DNA from: Mucilaginibacter aquariorum
GTDB lineage: Bacteria > Bacteroidota > Bacteroidia > Sphingobacteriales > Sphingobacteriaceae
DNA: 64,000 nt
Reading direction: 5' to 3'
NCBI RefSeq assembly: GCF_024498135.1
Contig: NZ_JANHOH010000001.1
Coordinates: 2,418,001 to 2,482,000, forward strand
Of this stretch, positions 1-7,117 are shown piece by piece. The notes beneath the pieces were generated by a model. That model was not told the DNA's origin. It ran no database searches and saw only the letters and a program-made list of their open reading frames with translations. Both the position numbers and the translations under genes were made by a program. The stretch's first letter is position 1. Each line of letters opens with the position of its first letter.

Positions 1-131
1 TCTTTGTATATTTTGTATACGCCGGTCGAACGCAAGCCGCGCTGACCATCCTTTTCAATTATTGGCTCAATAATTACATAGCGATCGCTGCCATCTGCCT
101 GGGGGATGCTCGTTTGTACAGGGTTCATCAT
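1..131 (-). CDS. partial CDS (N-terminus only), unknown function
   Basis: A reading frame opens with ATG ATG at 131 and runs off the left edge without a stop (43 codons visible). It begins MMNPVQTSIPQ and continues with a YVIIEPIIEKDG stretch. Its start lies 2 nt beyond the Ku stop codon (TGA at 135-133) in the same direction, so it is probably translationally coupled to Ku and belongs to the same operon. I do not recognise the family from this fragment. A repair partner such as LigD is possible from context only; the visible residues do not show it. Confidence 0.6.
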   Translation of the reverse strand, partial: MMNPVQTSIPQADGSDRYVIIEPIIEKDGQRGLRSTGVYKIYK

Positions 132-132
132 A

Positions 133-903
133 TCATGCCCCTTTCTTAGCATTTAAACTGCTCATCAGCTGATCGTAAAGATCGTCGCCTTTAGCTTTTA
201 CCGGTTTAAGCTTTTTAATGGTCGGACGCTTACCTTTGGCTTTTTGCTCAATGATATTCATCAGCTCTGTATGAAATTCGTCCTTATATTTTGAAAGATC
301 CAGCGGCTCTGCATACTGGTCAATCAGCGCAAGACCCATTTTTAGTTCTTTATCACTTACTTTAATGTTATCATCGAGCTTGAGTTCATCCTGTTCGCGT
401 ATCTGCTGTGCAAAACGAATGCGGGTCACCACGATAGCTTTGTCAACGGGATGAACAATACAAAGACTTTCGGTACTCCGCAGGACAAAACGCGCGAGGC
501 CTGCCTTGCCTGATTTCTTCAGCGCTGCCAGTAATAGCGCGTAAGCTTTGTTGTTTTTAGTAGCCGGTTCTGTATAATAAGATGTTTCATAATACATCGG
601 GTTCACCGAAGCGACATCCACGAAACTTTCGATCTCAATGACTTTCGTTTTTTCCGGCGCGGCTGCTTCAAAATCGGCATCCTCTATAATTACATAGTCA
701 TCATCGTATTTATAACCTTTAACGATCTTATCATAAGGCACTTCCTTTTTCGTGTTTTCATTGACCCGCTGGAATTTAATATGCGCGTGGTCGCGGCTGT
801 CCAGCATGTCCAGGTCAAGTCTTGTTTCCTGCACCGCTGAGAATAATTTGATGGGGATGCTCACCAGGCCGAAACCGATGGAGCCTGTCCAGATACTTCT
901 CAT
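133..903 (-). CDS. ku: Ku protein, non-homologous end joining
   Basis: 256 aa, within the normal length of bacterial Ku. The N-terminus MRSIWTGSIGFGLVSIPIK is the hallmark of prokaryotic Ku, and the rest fits the single Ku70/80 beta-barrel core, ending in a Lys-rich tail (KGKRPTIKKLKPVKAKG) typical of DNA-contacting Ku C-termini. Bacterial Ku is a homodimer that threads onto broken double-strand ends and recruits LigD. The start overlaps the stop of the preceding 99-aa gene as ATGA, and another gene starts just after its stop, so it is an operon member. The nearby recombinase and tRNA junction suggest it may sit in an integrated segment. No ligD is visible. Confidence 0.96.
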   Translation of the reverse strand: MRSIWTGSIGFGLVSIPIKLFSAVQETRLDLDMLDSRDHAHIKFQRVNENTKKEVPYDKIVKGYKYDDDYVIIEDADFEAAAPEKTKVIEIESFVDVASVNPMYYETSYYTEPATKNNKAYALLLAALKKSGKAGLARFVLRSTESLCIVHPVDKAIVVTRIRFAQQIREQDELKLDDNIKVSDKELKMGLALIDQYAEPLDLSKYKDEFHTELMNIIEQKAKGKRPTIKKLKPVKAKGDDLYDQLMSSLNAKKGA

Positions 904-1199
904 AGCTTTAATTTTCTAATGTTGTCATTGATGCCGTGCGGGTGGTGACCCTCGATCTTGTCAGCCAACAGGTGCAGGATCTCCTTATCCACCTCGCCCG
1001 GGTTCTGGCAGATATGCAAAAAATCCTGTGCGTCCGGCTCAAAACTCGCTACGTAAACGCCGTTCTCAAACACTTTATATTTACATTGCTCCTCATTATG
1101 GTGGGGATATTCGCCCACCTCGAAATGATGTACTTTCTTGTCCTTGCTGATCGTGATCGCGTAATTTTCCATAACCATATAACCATTTGATTTCGGCAT
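900..1199 (-). CDS. small conserved-looking protein upstream of Ku, unknown
   Basis: 99 aa, soluble, rich in His and acidic residues, with an HHPHG cluster near the C-terminus. No signal peptide or membrane segment. ATG at 1199 gives MPKSNGYMVMENYAI; an internal ATG 8 codons later is an alternative start. The stop overlaps the Ku start by 4 nt (ATGA), so it is the first visible gene of the Ku operon and is translationally coupled to it. I do not recognise a family. Context suggests a role alongside end joining but nothing in the residues proves it. Confidence 0.75.
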   Translation of the reverse strand: MPKSNGYMVMENYAITISKDKKVHHFEVGEYPHHNEEQCKYKVFENGVYVASFEPDAQDFLHICQNPGEVDKEILHLLADKIEGHHPHGINDNIRKLKL

Positions 1200-1229
1200 T
1201 GTTTATCATAGTATCATCGCATTCGCTGA

Positions 1230-2270
1230 TCAAAGGAGATTCTTTTCAATGTCGGCAATTGAAGGCAAACTATCTTTCAAATCTGTGGGAATGGCCTTTG
1301 TCAGATGGTATTCAGAAATTCCTATTGGTTTCTCCAGTCCTTTTAAAGCATACTCAGCTACAATCTTATTTTTCTCTTTGCATATCAGTATACCTATGGT
1401 CGGCTGGTCATGCTGATGCTTTAACATCCCGTCTACAGCATTTAAGTAGAAGTTTAACTTTCCTGCATATTCGGGAATGAACTTTCCGGCTTTCAGCTCT
1501 ATCACTACAAAGCATCTAAGCCTTAAATGATAGAATAAAAGATCAATATAATAATCTTCGCCTCCGATCTGTAACGGATATTGTCTGCCAACATAACTAA
1601 AACCATTGCCAAGTTCAAGGAGAAATTTCGTCATGTGGCCAACGAGGCCATCCTCCAATTCTCTTTCAAAATGATTTTCTGCCAAATTTAGAAAGTCAAA
1701 CTTATATGGGTCTTTAAAAATTTCTTTTGCAAGATCACTTTGTATTGGCGGAAGTGTAGCCGAAAAATTGGTCACCGCCTTTCCTTTTCTGCTGTACAGA
1801 TCGTTCTCTATCTGGTTTACCAATAGGTTCCGGCTCCAGCCAAATTGTACAGCTTGTTTAATATAAAAAATGCGTTCTTCCTTGTTTTTTACCTTATCCA
1901 GTAAAGTGATATGATGGTACCAGGGCAATTGTGCAAGTGGCACTTGCACAATTGCATCACTATTTTTAATTTGTGCAAGCGGCACTTGCACAAATTCAGG
2001 ATAGGCATCGGCGAAGGCTCGCATATACTTTAAATTCCTTGGCGAAATACCGCTCATGTCAGGAAAAGAACTCTTAAGATCAGCCGACAGTTTATCTATA
2101 ATCTTTGTTCCCCAACCTTCAGCATTCTGTTGAATGAGAATGTTATTCCCGATCTTCCAATATAATTCAAGCAACTGTTCGTTCACAGTTAATACAGCTT
2201 TCAGCCTTGCCTGCTCAATATCGTTTTTTAACTTGCCTAAAAACGATAGATAGTTTTTTTCGTTCTCCAT
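1230..2270 (-). CDS. YhcG/DUF1016-type PD-(D/E)XK nuclease
   Basis: 346 aa. The N-terminal half matches the DUF1016 helical domain (a GWGTKIIDKLSADL stretch, then LPWYHHITLLDKVK and GWSRNLL). The C-terminal half is a PD-(D/E)XK nuclease core with D243 (YYIDLLF), then E258 and K260 in VVIELKAGKF. These proteins are often found beside type I restriction and integrase genes; their biological role is not settled. The ATG overlaps the integrase stop by one base (TAATG), indicating co-translation. Odd feature: residues 93-100 and 107-114 repeat (F/I)VQVPLAQ with a 14-residue period, and each copy is encoded by a DNA palindrome. Confidence 0.9.
   Translation of the reverse strand: MENEKNYLSFLGKLKNDIEQARLKAVLTVNEQLLELYWKIGNNILIQQNAEGWGTKIIDKLSADLKSSFPDMSGISPRNLKYMRAFADAYPEFVQVPLAQIKNSDAIVQVPLAQLPWYHHITLLDKVKNKEERIFYIKQAVQFGWSRNLLVNQIENDLYSRKGKAVTNFSATLPPIQSDLAKEIFKDPYKFDFLNLAENHFERELEDGLVGHMTKFLLELGNGFSYVGRQYPLQIGGEDYYIDLLFYHLRLRCFVVIELKAGKFIPEYAGKLNFYLNAVDGMLKHQHDQPTIGILICKEKNKIVAEYALKGLEKPIGISEYHLTKAIPTDLKDSLPSIADIEKNLL
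1925..1996. repeat. two in-frame palindromes inside the YhcG gene
   Basis: 1925-1955 is a near-perfect palindrome with 15-bp arms (GCAATTGTGCAAGTG and its complement) around a single G. 1968-1996 is a related palindrome with 12-bp arms (AATTTGTGCAAG) around CGGCA. They lie 42 bp apart, centre to centre, within the coding sequence, and each encodes VQVPLAQ. The arrangement looks like a palindrome-associated in-frame duplication. Confidence 0.9.
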
Positions 2271-3508
2271 TAGCTTAATGCTTCCTCAATACTGCTAGAT
2301 ACCAACTCATCATCATATTCTTCTAAATAAGTCCGGGTCATTTCTTCCGTTTCGTGGCCCATTGCTTCCTGGATAATGCTTACATCGACTTTCTTATGTT
2401 TTAAATTAGTAGCAAATGAGTGGCGAGCTACATAGGAAGTTACATGGCGGTCAATGTTTTTCGCATCTTTAATGGTCTTTAAATCTTCATTCAAATCTTT
2501 TAATGCACTGTCGATACGCGCATCTATTTTAGATGCAGTATCATGTTCGGCCTTTAAAATTGGAAATACATATCCGCCATCACTTTGAAGTGGGTAATTT
2601 CTAAACATATCTACGATTGCTTTCGCCTTGCTGTGAAGCTTAAAATCGTAAAAACGACCATTTTTGCTTCGCCTGTATTTCACAATATCACCATTGAAAT
2701 TAGATTCTTTCAACTTAACAATGTCGTTAAAGTTTATTCCCCGACAGTAATAACTAAAGAGAAAGATCTGTTGATTTCGGTATTCACGCGAGCCGTAGTC
2801 GGCTTCATAGCTTTCAATAAGATTGATATCAGAAGCTTTTATTGCGCGTTTGGCTGTCTTGTACCTTTTATACGCCTTAAATTTTATAGTCTTATTTGGA
2901 TGATGATCTTTTGGACACATTCCTGCTTTTTGAGCCATATTCCATATCCTATAAAACGTACGCAAATAAGCGCTCATCGACGTCTCTTTCAGGTTCCGAT
3001 CGATCATGTATTTTTCCAATCCGGCAAAATCGGATTTGCTGAAGTTCACAAAGGATTTGTCCTTTCCACCAAAAGCATGTTTCAAAACATAATCCTTAAC
3101 ATCACGAAAAGTATTGGCATAACCAATTTTGTCATTCGCATTTAATTCCGCAATAATGCTGTCTGTGAAAGCATATAATTTTGCGGGAACAACAGGCTTG
3201 TCGGATTTTTTTACTTTGGCAATCAGGTCCGGTAATGATATAAATTCGTGACCGTTTTTCTTCATCAATTTGACTTCAAAATCTACGTCATCCAGATAAT
3301 CCTCTATCTTACGAGATATTGCTTTGTAAGCAGGAGATGTTATTGCAGGTCCGTCTGTTTCATAATCCCAGTTCTCAATGGAAGAAGAGAATCCGACGTT
3401 AAAATACTTTTGCTCTTTGTAAAGGGTGAGCCTTATGCGGATCTCGTATTCACCGTTAACAGGGGGTTTGTAAGTCCACAGTACCACTTTTTTTAATACT
3501 TCCATCAC
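2270..3508 (-). CDS. tyrosine recombinase / integrase
   Basis: 412 aa, the usual size of Bacteroidota phage-type integrases: an N-terminal arm-binding region, a SAM-like core-binding domain (about residues 110-205) and a catalytic domain (about 220-405). Catalytic residues visible are R256 (YYCRGINFND), R362 in SYVARHSFAT (the usual HxxR His is Tyr359 here), H385 (GHETEEM) and nucleophile Y394 (RTYLEEY). Start ATG at 3508 is followed by a second Met. It is cotranscribed with yhcG (TAATG overlap). It lies about 165 bp inside a 3' tRNA-Ala fragment, so it is the likely enzyme of the element whose right end is that fragment. Repeated AGGTAATACT motifs lie just upstream. Confidence 0.95.
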   Translation of the reverse strand: MMEVLKKVVLWTYKPPVNGEYEIRIRLTLYKEQKYFNVGFSSSIENWDYETDGPAITSPAYKAISRKIEDYLDDVDFEVKLMKKNGHEFISLPDLIAKVKKSDKPVVPAKLYAFTDSIIAELNANDKIGYANTFRDVKDYVLKHAFGGKDKSFVNFSKSDFAGLEKYMIDRNLKETSMSAYLRTFYRIWNMAQKAGMCPKDHHPNKTIKFKAYKRYKTAKRAIKASDINLIESYEADYGSREYRNQQIFLFSYYCRGINFNDIVKLKESNFNGDIVKYRRSKNGRFYDFKLHSKAKAIVDMFRNYPLQSDGGYVFPILKAEHDTASKIDARIDSALKDLNEDLKTIKDAKNIDRHVTSYVARHSFATNLKHKKVDVSIIQEAMGHETEEMTRTYLEEYDDELVSSSIEEALS

Positions 3509-3518
3509 TTTTCCTTTT

Positions 3519-3557
3519 ATTACCTGAGTATTTCCAGGTAATACTTAGGTAATACTA
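3519..3557. promoter_or_regulatory. inverted and direct repeats upstream of the integrase
   Basis: ATTACCTG (3519-3526) is the exact inverted complement of CAGGTAAT (3535-3542). The motif AGGTAATACTT (3536-3546) is immediately followed by AGGTAATACTA (3547-3557), a tandem 11-mer. The block starts 10 bp upstream of the integrase start codon. Such repeats fit integrase arm-type sites or an excisionase/repressor operator; which of these cannot be told from sequence alone. Confidence 0.5.
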
Positions 3558-3672
3558 AAGTCGGAAAAATCAAGCTATTTATGAAATAAATTGAAAAATA
3601 AATTTTCGTAACTAATTGATAAACAAATGATTTGCGAGTATTTGAAACTATTTGAATAGGGTATTTAACTTT

Positions 3673-3714
3673 ATGGCATGCAAGAGGTCATCGGTTCGAC
3701 TCCGATATTCTCCA
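3673..3714 (+). other. 3' half of tRNA-Ala(GGC): probable attR of an integrated element
   Basis: The stretch runs from the anticodon loop (AT GGC AT, 3673-3679) through the 3' anticodon strand GCAAG, variable loop AGGTC, T-arm ATCGG-TTCGACT-CCGAT (3690-3706), acceptor strand ATTCTCC (3707-3713) and discriminator A (3714). This matches the 3' half of tRNA-Ala(GGC). No D-arm or 5' acceptor strand (expected GGAGAAT) exists upstream, so it is not a functional gene. A 3' tRNA fragment next to a tyrosine recombinase is the usual sign of an attachment-site duplication, with the intact tRNA at the other end, here to the left and outside the window. Confidence 0.8.
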
Positions 3715-3725
3715 CATTTATAATC

Positions 3726-3759
3726 AGCCACTTACTTAAAATTGTAAGTGGCTTTTTTT
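3726..3759 (+). terminator. rho-independent terminator after the tRNA-Ala fragment
   Basis: A perfect 10-bp stem, AGCCACTTAC (3726-3735) with GTAAGTGGCT (3744-3753), and an 8-nt loop, is followed by six T residues. It follows the tRNA fragment by 12 bp and is probably the original terminator of the tRNA gene, left outside the inserted element. Confidence 0.85.
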
Positions 3760-4045
3760 ATTTACGTGCACACAATTTGTACACAAGCCTATCACCTAAA
3801 TTGAAAAAGAATGAAAGGATGCAAATGTCAGTACTGTTATAAGAGTATAAAACAAAAATTAAATAAGGTTTTATTAAAATAGCTTCACTTCATAACCACC
3901 TTTTCAGAGAGATTAAATATTTATAATCTTTTTCTCATTGGCTCGAACCCGGCAAACCCGAAATAATCCGGTTTTAAATGCCTTTTTCCATCAGCCTTAT
4001 CGTTTGTTATTTTAGATTTTATAGTTTTAACCTTTAAACCTTATC
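3760..4045. other. intergenic region, no gene seen
   Basis: AT-rich spacer between the tRNA terminator and the nuclease-like gene at 4046. No ORF of credible length on either strand and no clear RNA structure beyond a weak CCGG-flanked inverted repeat around 3950-3975. Confidence 0.6.
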
Positions 4046-4483
4046 ATGTCAGTTAAACTAGAAAAGAACCAATCCGGGATAGCAGGAGAATTTTATGTAG
4101 CCGGTGAGCTCTCACGCTTCGGCTATAACGTAACAGTAACTTTTGGAAATACGAAATCAGTTGACCTTCTTATCCAAAAAGATCAGGCTGTTTATGCGAT
4201 TCAGGTTAAAAGCATCCAGGCAACCCGTTCCATCTGCTGGAACATCGATAAAACAAAAGTTTTTCCGGATCACTATTATGTTTTGGTAAACCTTCACGTT
4301 GATCACCCCGAGCGGAAACCCGAGTTTTTTATATTAAAAGGAAGTGAGACTTTGACCCTGTTTAAGGACACACCAAAGGCTGGCAATAAAAGGGCTTACC
4401 TTGATTACAAAAAATTGCTGCAAATGTCTTTTTATCAAAACCGCTGGGAAGTGTTCGGTCAGCCGTCAGAAATCATATTGTAA
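4046..4483 (+). CDS. PD-(D/E)XK nuclease-like protein, unknown role
   Basis: 145 aa. The order GEFYVAGELSRFGYNV, then KSVDLLIQ, then AIQVKSIQ resembles the E-D-(Q/E)xK core of small PD-(D/E)XK endonucleases of the Holliday-junction/group-I-intron-associated type: E14 in the first helix, D50 on a strand, and Q63-K65 on the next strand. The rest is a mixed alpha/beta tail with no membrane segment. It stands alone with no partner in operon distance. Family placement rests on this motif order only; substrate unknown. It could be a degenerate restriction or repair nuclease left beside the integration junction. Confidence 0.7.
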   Translation: MSVKLEKNQSGIAGEFYVAGELSRFGYNVTVTFGNTKSVDLLIQKDQAVYAIQVKSIQATRSICWNIDKTKVFPDHYYVLVNLHVDHPERKPEFFILKGSETLTLFKDTPKAGNKRAYLDYKKLLQMSFYQNRWEVFGQPSEIIL

Positions 4484-4629
4484 TATGTATCAATTTATAC
4501 CCGAATATCCGGTTTGTCAAAAATGTCAAGAGGGCCGATGGAACTGACTGGGCTTATTTTGATCCCGGTATGGAATTGCAATTCAATCTTATCAAAACGC
4601 AGTATATAGATTTATTTACATTAAGATAG
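4477..4629 (+). pseudogene. decayed C-terminal coding fragment
   Basis: An open frame without a usable start runs from about 4477 to a TAG at 4627-4629 and reads through YPNIRFVKNVKRADG, then TDWAYFDPGMELQFN, then LIKTQYIDLFTLR. Its composition looks coding and resembles the last strands of an outer-membrane or porin-like barrel. It overlaps the end of the preceding gene in another frame and has no ATG. Most likely it is the remnant of a gene truncated by an earlier rearrangement near the tRNA site. The family is not identifiable. Confidence 0.4.
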
Positions 4630-4690
4630 CTGTAATAATTCGGGCACATTATTAGCTTAGCCGTTGTTCAATACACAACGAATAAAGCAA

Positions 4691-5062
4691 ATGATCAAAG
4701 CTTATAAATTATATACCGGCGCTGACGGGCATTCGCATATACAAACAGGAACAGTTACTGAGGGTATATTTAGCCAGGCATCGTCTATACGGTTCCAGGA
4801 ATCGCCACCACACTCTTTTTACGATTGGCACAACGCTCCCGCCGATCAATATGTAATAACCTTATCGGGCACGCTGGAATTTGAAACACACCCCGGCGAA
4901 ACATTTATTATAAAACCCGGCGATTTATTAATTGCTATGGATACCACGGGCAGCGCCCACAAGTGGAAACTAATAGACGATGAACCATGGAAACGCATCT
5001 ACGTAGTATTTGACCCATCGCAACAAGTAAACTTTATCCCAGACGAAGAGCCGGAATTATAA
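4691..5062 (+). CDS. cupin-domain protein
   Basis: 123 aa from ATG 4691 (MIKAYKLYTGADG); an upstream TTG at 4664 in frame is less likely. The single cupin barrel is visible: motif 1 region around HNAPADQYVITLSGTLEF and motif 2 around PGDLLIAMDTTGSAHKW. Small stand-alone cupins of this type bind a metal and a small acid or sugar derivative, but the substrate cannot be read from sequence. A Trp-rich C-terminal strand (DDEPWKRIYVVFDP) closes the barrel. No operon partner; it is the first intact gene after the decayed fragment. Confidence 0.8.
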   Translation: MIKAYKLYTGADGHSHIQTGTVTEGIFSQASSIRFQESPPHSFYDWHNAPADQYVITLSGTLEFETHPGETFIIKPGDLLIAMDTTGSAHKWKLIDDEPWKRIYVVFDPSQQVNFIPDEEPEL

Positions 5063-5382
5063 ATAAGATGATTTCGATAGGTTTCCCCTAACACTACTTT
5101 AGAATTGTAGCAATTATCCGTACAGTGTAACCGGCAAAACAGACAATGCACTGTCTGAAAACGGACACTTCATTTTAATATCGCTAACAAAATGACTACT
5201 CTTTGCAACACGCCATACCGATTTTTAATACAATAAGCATATTACACCACACCAAAAAAAGGTGTAAAAGCCCCTGTTTCCCAAGTGAATGTAAAAATAT
5301 CTCATACCAAATGTCATTTTTTTTCATGCAGATGAAAAGTTTGGCATTGAATTGGAATAGTACTTATCAAACGGGGGTTAAA
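5063..5382. other. intergenic region with small hairpins, no gene seen
   Basis: About 320 bp of AT-rich sequence. It holds a TTACACC (5242-5248) / GGTGTAA (5261-5267) hairpin and a short CTGTCTG-AAAA-CGGACAC imperfect hairpin near 5152-5168. No convincing ORF, tRNA or promoter beyond these. Confidence 0.5.
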
Positions 5383-5571
5383 ATGTCAATAGACAAGAAA
5401 ACTGAAAAAGCGGGCGAAGAGAAAGAGTGGGAAAACCCACAAGCGCCCGAAAAAACATCCGATGAACGGGATAGGGAGCAGCTTGCAAGGCAGTATAAAG
5501 AAGCAAAACGCAGACATGACAACCTTAGCGAGAACCAGGAGAAGGAGAACGAAGAGAACAACAAAGAATAA
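5383..5571 (+). CDS. small highly charged hypothetical protein
   Basis: 62 aa from ATG 5383, preceded by a GGGGG tract 6 nt upstream. Almost entirely charged and polar (KKTEKAGEEKEWENPQ at the start, then KEAKRRHDNLSENQEK), with no hydrophobic core, so it is probably disordered or a short coiled coil. It lies 27 bp before a 38-codon ORF in the same direction and may head a cluster of very small genes. No family recognised. The composition is also compatible with a spurious ORF, so confidence is moderate. Confidence 0.5.
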   Translation: MSIDKKTEKAGEEKEWENPQAPEKTSDERDREQLARQYKEAKRRHDNLSENQEKENEENNKE

Positions 5572-5598
5572 TAAAATTAAAAACTTAAAATATTGAAT

Positions 5599-5715
5599 AT
5601 GAAAACTTATCAAAAACCAGCTACCAGCAAATTAGTAAATCGTTTCGATAAAGAGTTAATGAACCTTTTAATGAGTGATTTAAAAGCACTTAAATCAAAA
5701 AAACAAGCTGCTTAA
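5599..5715 (+). CDS. 38-aa peptide, intact member of a tandem pair
   Basis: ATG 5599 to TAA 5715. It begins MKTYQKPATSKLVNRFDKEL and continues with MNLLMSDLKALKSKKQAA: an amphipathic helix flanked by Lys-rich ends. A clear homologue follows at 5767 (shared MK-Y, KPATSKL, FD-EL, NLLM-DL), which supports both as real coding sequences rather than chance ORFs. No signal peptide, no GG leader motif and no maturase or transporter gene nearby, so a RiPP precursor is not supported. Function unknown. Confidence 0.65.
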   Translation: MKTYQKPATSKLVNRFDKELMNLLMSDLKALKSKKQAA

Positions 5716-5766
5716 CGTAGCGATAGCATACACCTATCAAAAACTCACAACATTAAACATCATTCT

Positions 5767-5926
5767 ATGAAAGCTTATAAAACCTGCAACAAGTAAATTA
5801 CTTACCAGTTTTGATAACGAGTTAAAAAACTTATTAATGGAAGATCTTAGGTCTTTCAGTGAAAGGAATCTGTTTTCACCAAGCAACAAACAGGCGGCTG
5901 TACAACAACAGTTATCAGCCGCCTGA
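5767..5926 (+). pseudogene. second copy of the 38-aa peptide gene, frameshifted near its start
   Basis: ATG AAA GCT TAT AAA ACC TGC AAC AAG TAA stops after 9 codons. Skipping one A after TAT restores KPATSKLLTSFDNELKNLLM and runs on to a TGA at 5924-5926, ending QAAVQQQLSAA, closely parallel to the peptide at 5599. Relative to that copy, two bases of the CAA AAA codons are missing. The shifted frame has no ATG, GTG or TTG before the mid-peptide ATG. It is a recent pseudogene, a +1 frameshift gene or a sequencing error. Confidence 0.6.
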
Positions 5927-5978
5927 TCGATCATATATATCTACAATATCTATCTAAAAAAACACCTTTTGAGAAAAA

Positions 5979-6010
5979 TAAGGCCCGCTATAATTAGCAG
6001 GTCTTATTTT
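5979..6010. terminator. hairpin shared by the small-ORF cluster and lpxB
   Basis: AATAAGGCCCGCT pairs with AGCAGGTCTTATT (two G-U pairs) around ATAATT and is followed by T7 on the plus strand. It overlaps the lpxB stop codon, and the A-rich 5' flank gives U residues on the minus strand, so it can act in both directions. Confidence 0.65.
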
Positions 6011-7116
6011 TTTGAAGCATATTTTACTATGAGTTTTGCTGTTTTGGCTGATGCGCCGGGAGTGCCCATCTTTTCATCAAGCACATCATAATCAGCAAGC
6101 ATTTGTTGCCTCAGGTGTTCGTTATGCAACAGGTTATTCAGTTCTTCATTTATTTTTACTGATGTGCAATCTTCCTGTATAAGTTCCTTTACTACCAACT
6201 TATCCATGATCAGGTTAACCAACGATATGAATTTTATTTTCACCAACATACGCGCAATACCAATGGTTACCGCATTACCTTTATATACTACTACCTGCGG
6301 CACATCAAATAAGGCGGTCTCCAGTGTGGCCGTGCCCGATGCTACAACAGCAGCCTGTGCGTTGGCCAAAATATCGTAAGTGGCATTAAATATTACGGGG
6401 ATGGCTTTATCGCCGAGGTATTGGTTATAATACGTAGTATTAAACGACGGCGCACCTGCTATCACAAACTGATGATGCGGAAACTTATGCATAGCCCCCA
6501 ACATCTCGGGCAGCAAGCGGCTTATCTCCTGCTTACGGCTACCCGGCAACAGCGCTACTATCTTTTTATCAGTTAGGTTATTATTTGCAAGGAAATTGGC
6601 ATCGGGCTTAAAAGCATCAACGGCATCCAGCAGCGGGTTGCCAACGTAATCTATCTTCATACCCCAGCTTCTGTAAAAATCTACCTCGAAGGGCAGGATA
6701 CAAAACAGGTGATCAACAATGCGTTTAATTTTTAGGACACGTTTTTGGTTCCAGGCCCAAACCTTTGGCGATATATAATAGTAAACCTGTAAACCCTGAG
6801 TTTTGGCAAACTCTGCTATCTTTAAGTTAAACCCCGGAAAATCTATCAGTATTAATACATCAGGCTTATAGGCCACAATATCCTGCTTACATATTTTAAG
6901 ATTTTTAAGGATAGTGTTCAGGTTGATCACCACCTCTACAAAACCCATAAAGGCCATATCGGCATAGTGTTTTACCAATGTACCACCTTCGGCCTGCATC
7001 AGGTCGCCGCCAAAAAAACGGAAGTCGGCGTTGCCGTCCAGTTCTTTTAAAGCTTTCATCAGGCTTGCTCCATGCAAATCGCCCGAAGCTTCGCCCGCTA
7101 CCAGGTAATACTTCAT
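6004..7116 (-). CDS. lpxB: lipid-A-disaccharide synthase
   Basis: 370 aa from the ATG at 7116, where the family start MKYYLVAGEASGD begins; an upstream in-frame start at 7161 would overlap the previous gene. GEASGD at residues 8-13 and ALLPGSRKQEI are the signatures of this GT19, GT-B-fold enzyme. LpxB condenses UDP-2,3-diacylglucosamine with lipid X to give the lipid A disaccharide at the inner face of the inner membrane. Only one base separates it from the 86-aa membrane protein gene, which follows surE, so the three form an operon. Confidence 0.97.
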   Translation of the reverse strand: MKYYLVAGEASGDLHGASLMKALKELDGNADFRFFGGDLMQAEGGTLVKHYADMAFMGFVEVVINLNTILKNLKICKQDIVAYKPDVLILIDFPGFNLKIAEFAKTQGLQVYYYISPKVWAWNQKRVLKIKRIVDHLFCILPFEVDFYRSWGMKIDYVGNPLLDAVDAFKPDANFLANNNLTDKKIVALLPGSRKQEISRLLPEMLGAMHKFPHHQFVIAGAPSFNTTYYNQYLGDKAIPVIFNATYDILANAQAAVVASGTATLETALFDVPQVVVYKGNAVTIGIARMLVKIKFISLVNLIMDKLVVKELIQEDCTSVKINEELNNLLHNEHLRQQMLADYDVLDEKMGTPGASAKTAKLIVKYASKK

Positions 7117-7117
7117 C

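Noticed and set aside
1925..1996. A CRISPR-like pair of repeats in the yhcG gene
   Set aside because: Only two units, both inside a coding frame and palindromic over their full length, with no spacer-repeat periodicity beyond the protein duplication.
3661..3720. A complete tRNA gene
   Set aside because: Only the anticodon-loop-to-3' half is present; no D-arm and no 5' acceptor strand (GGAGAAT) can be found upstream.
5599..5926. RiPP/bacteriocin precursor pair
   Set aside because: No leader with GG site, no maturase, no peptidase-ABC transporter nearby; the Lys-rich helical composition fits many other small proteins.
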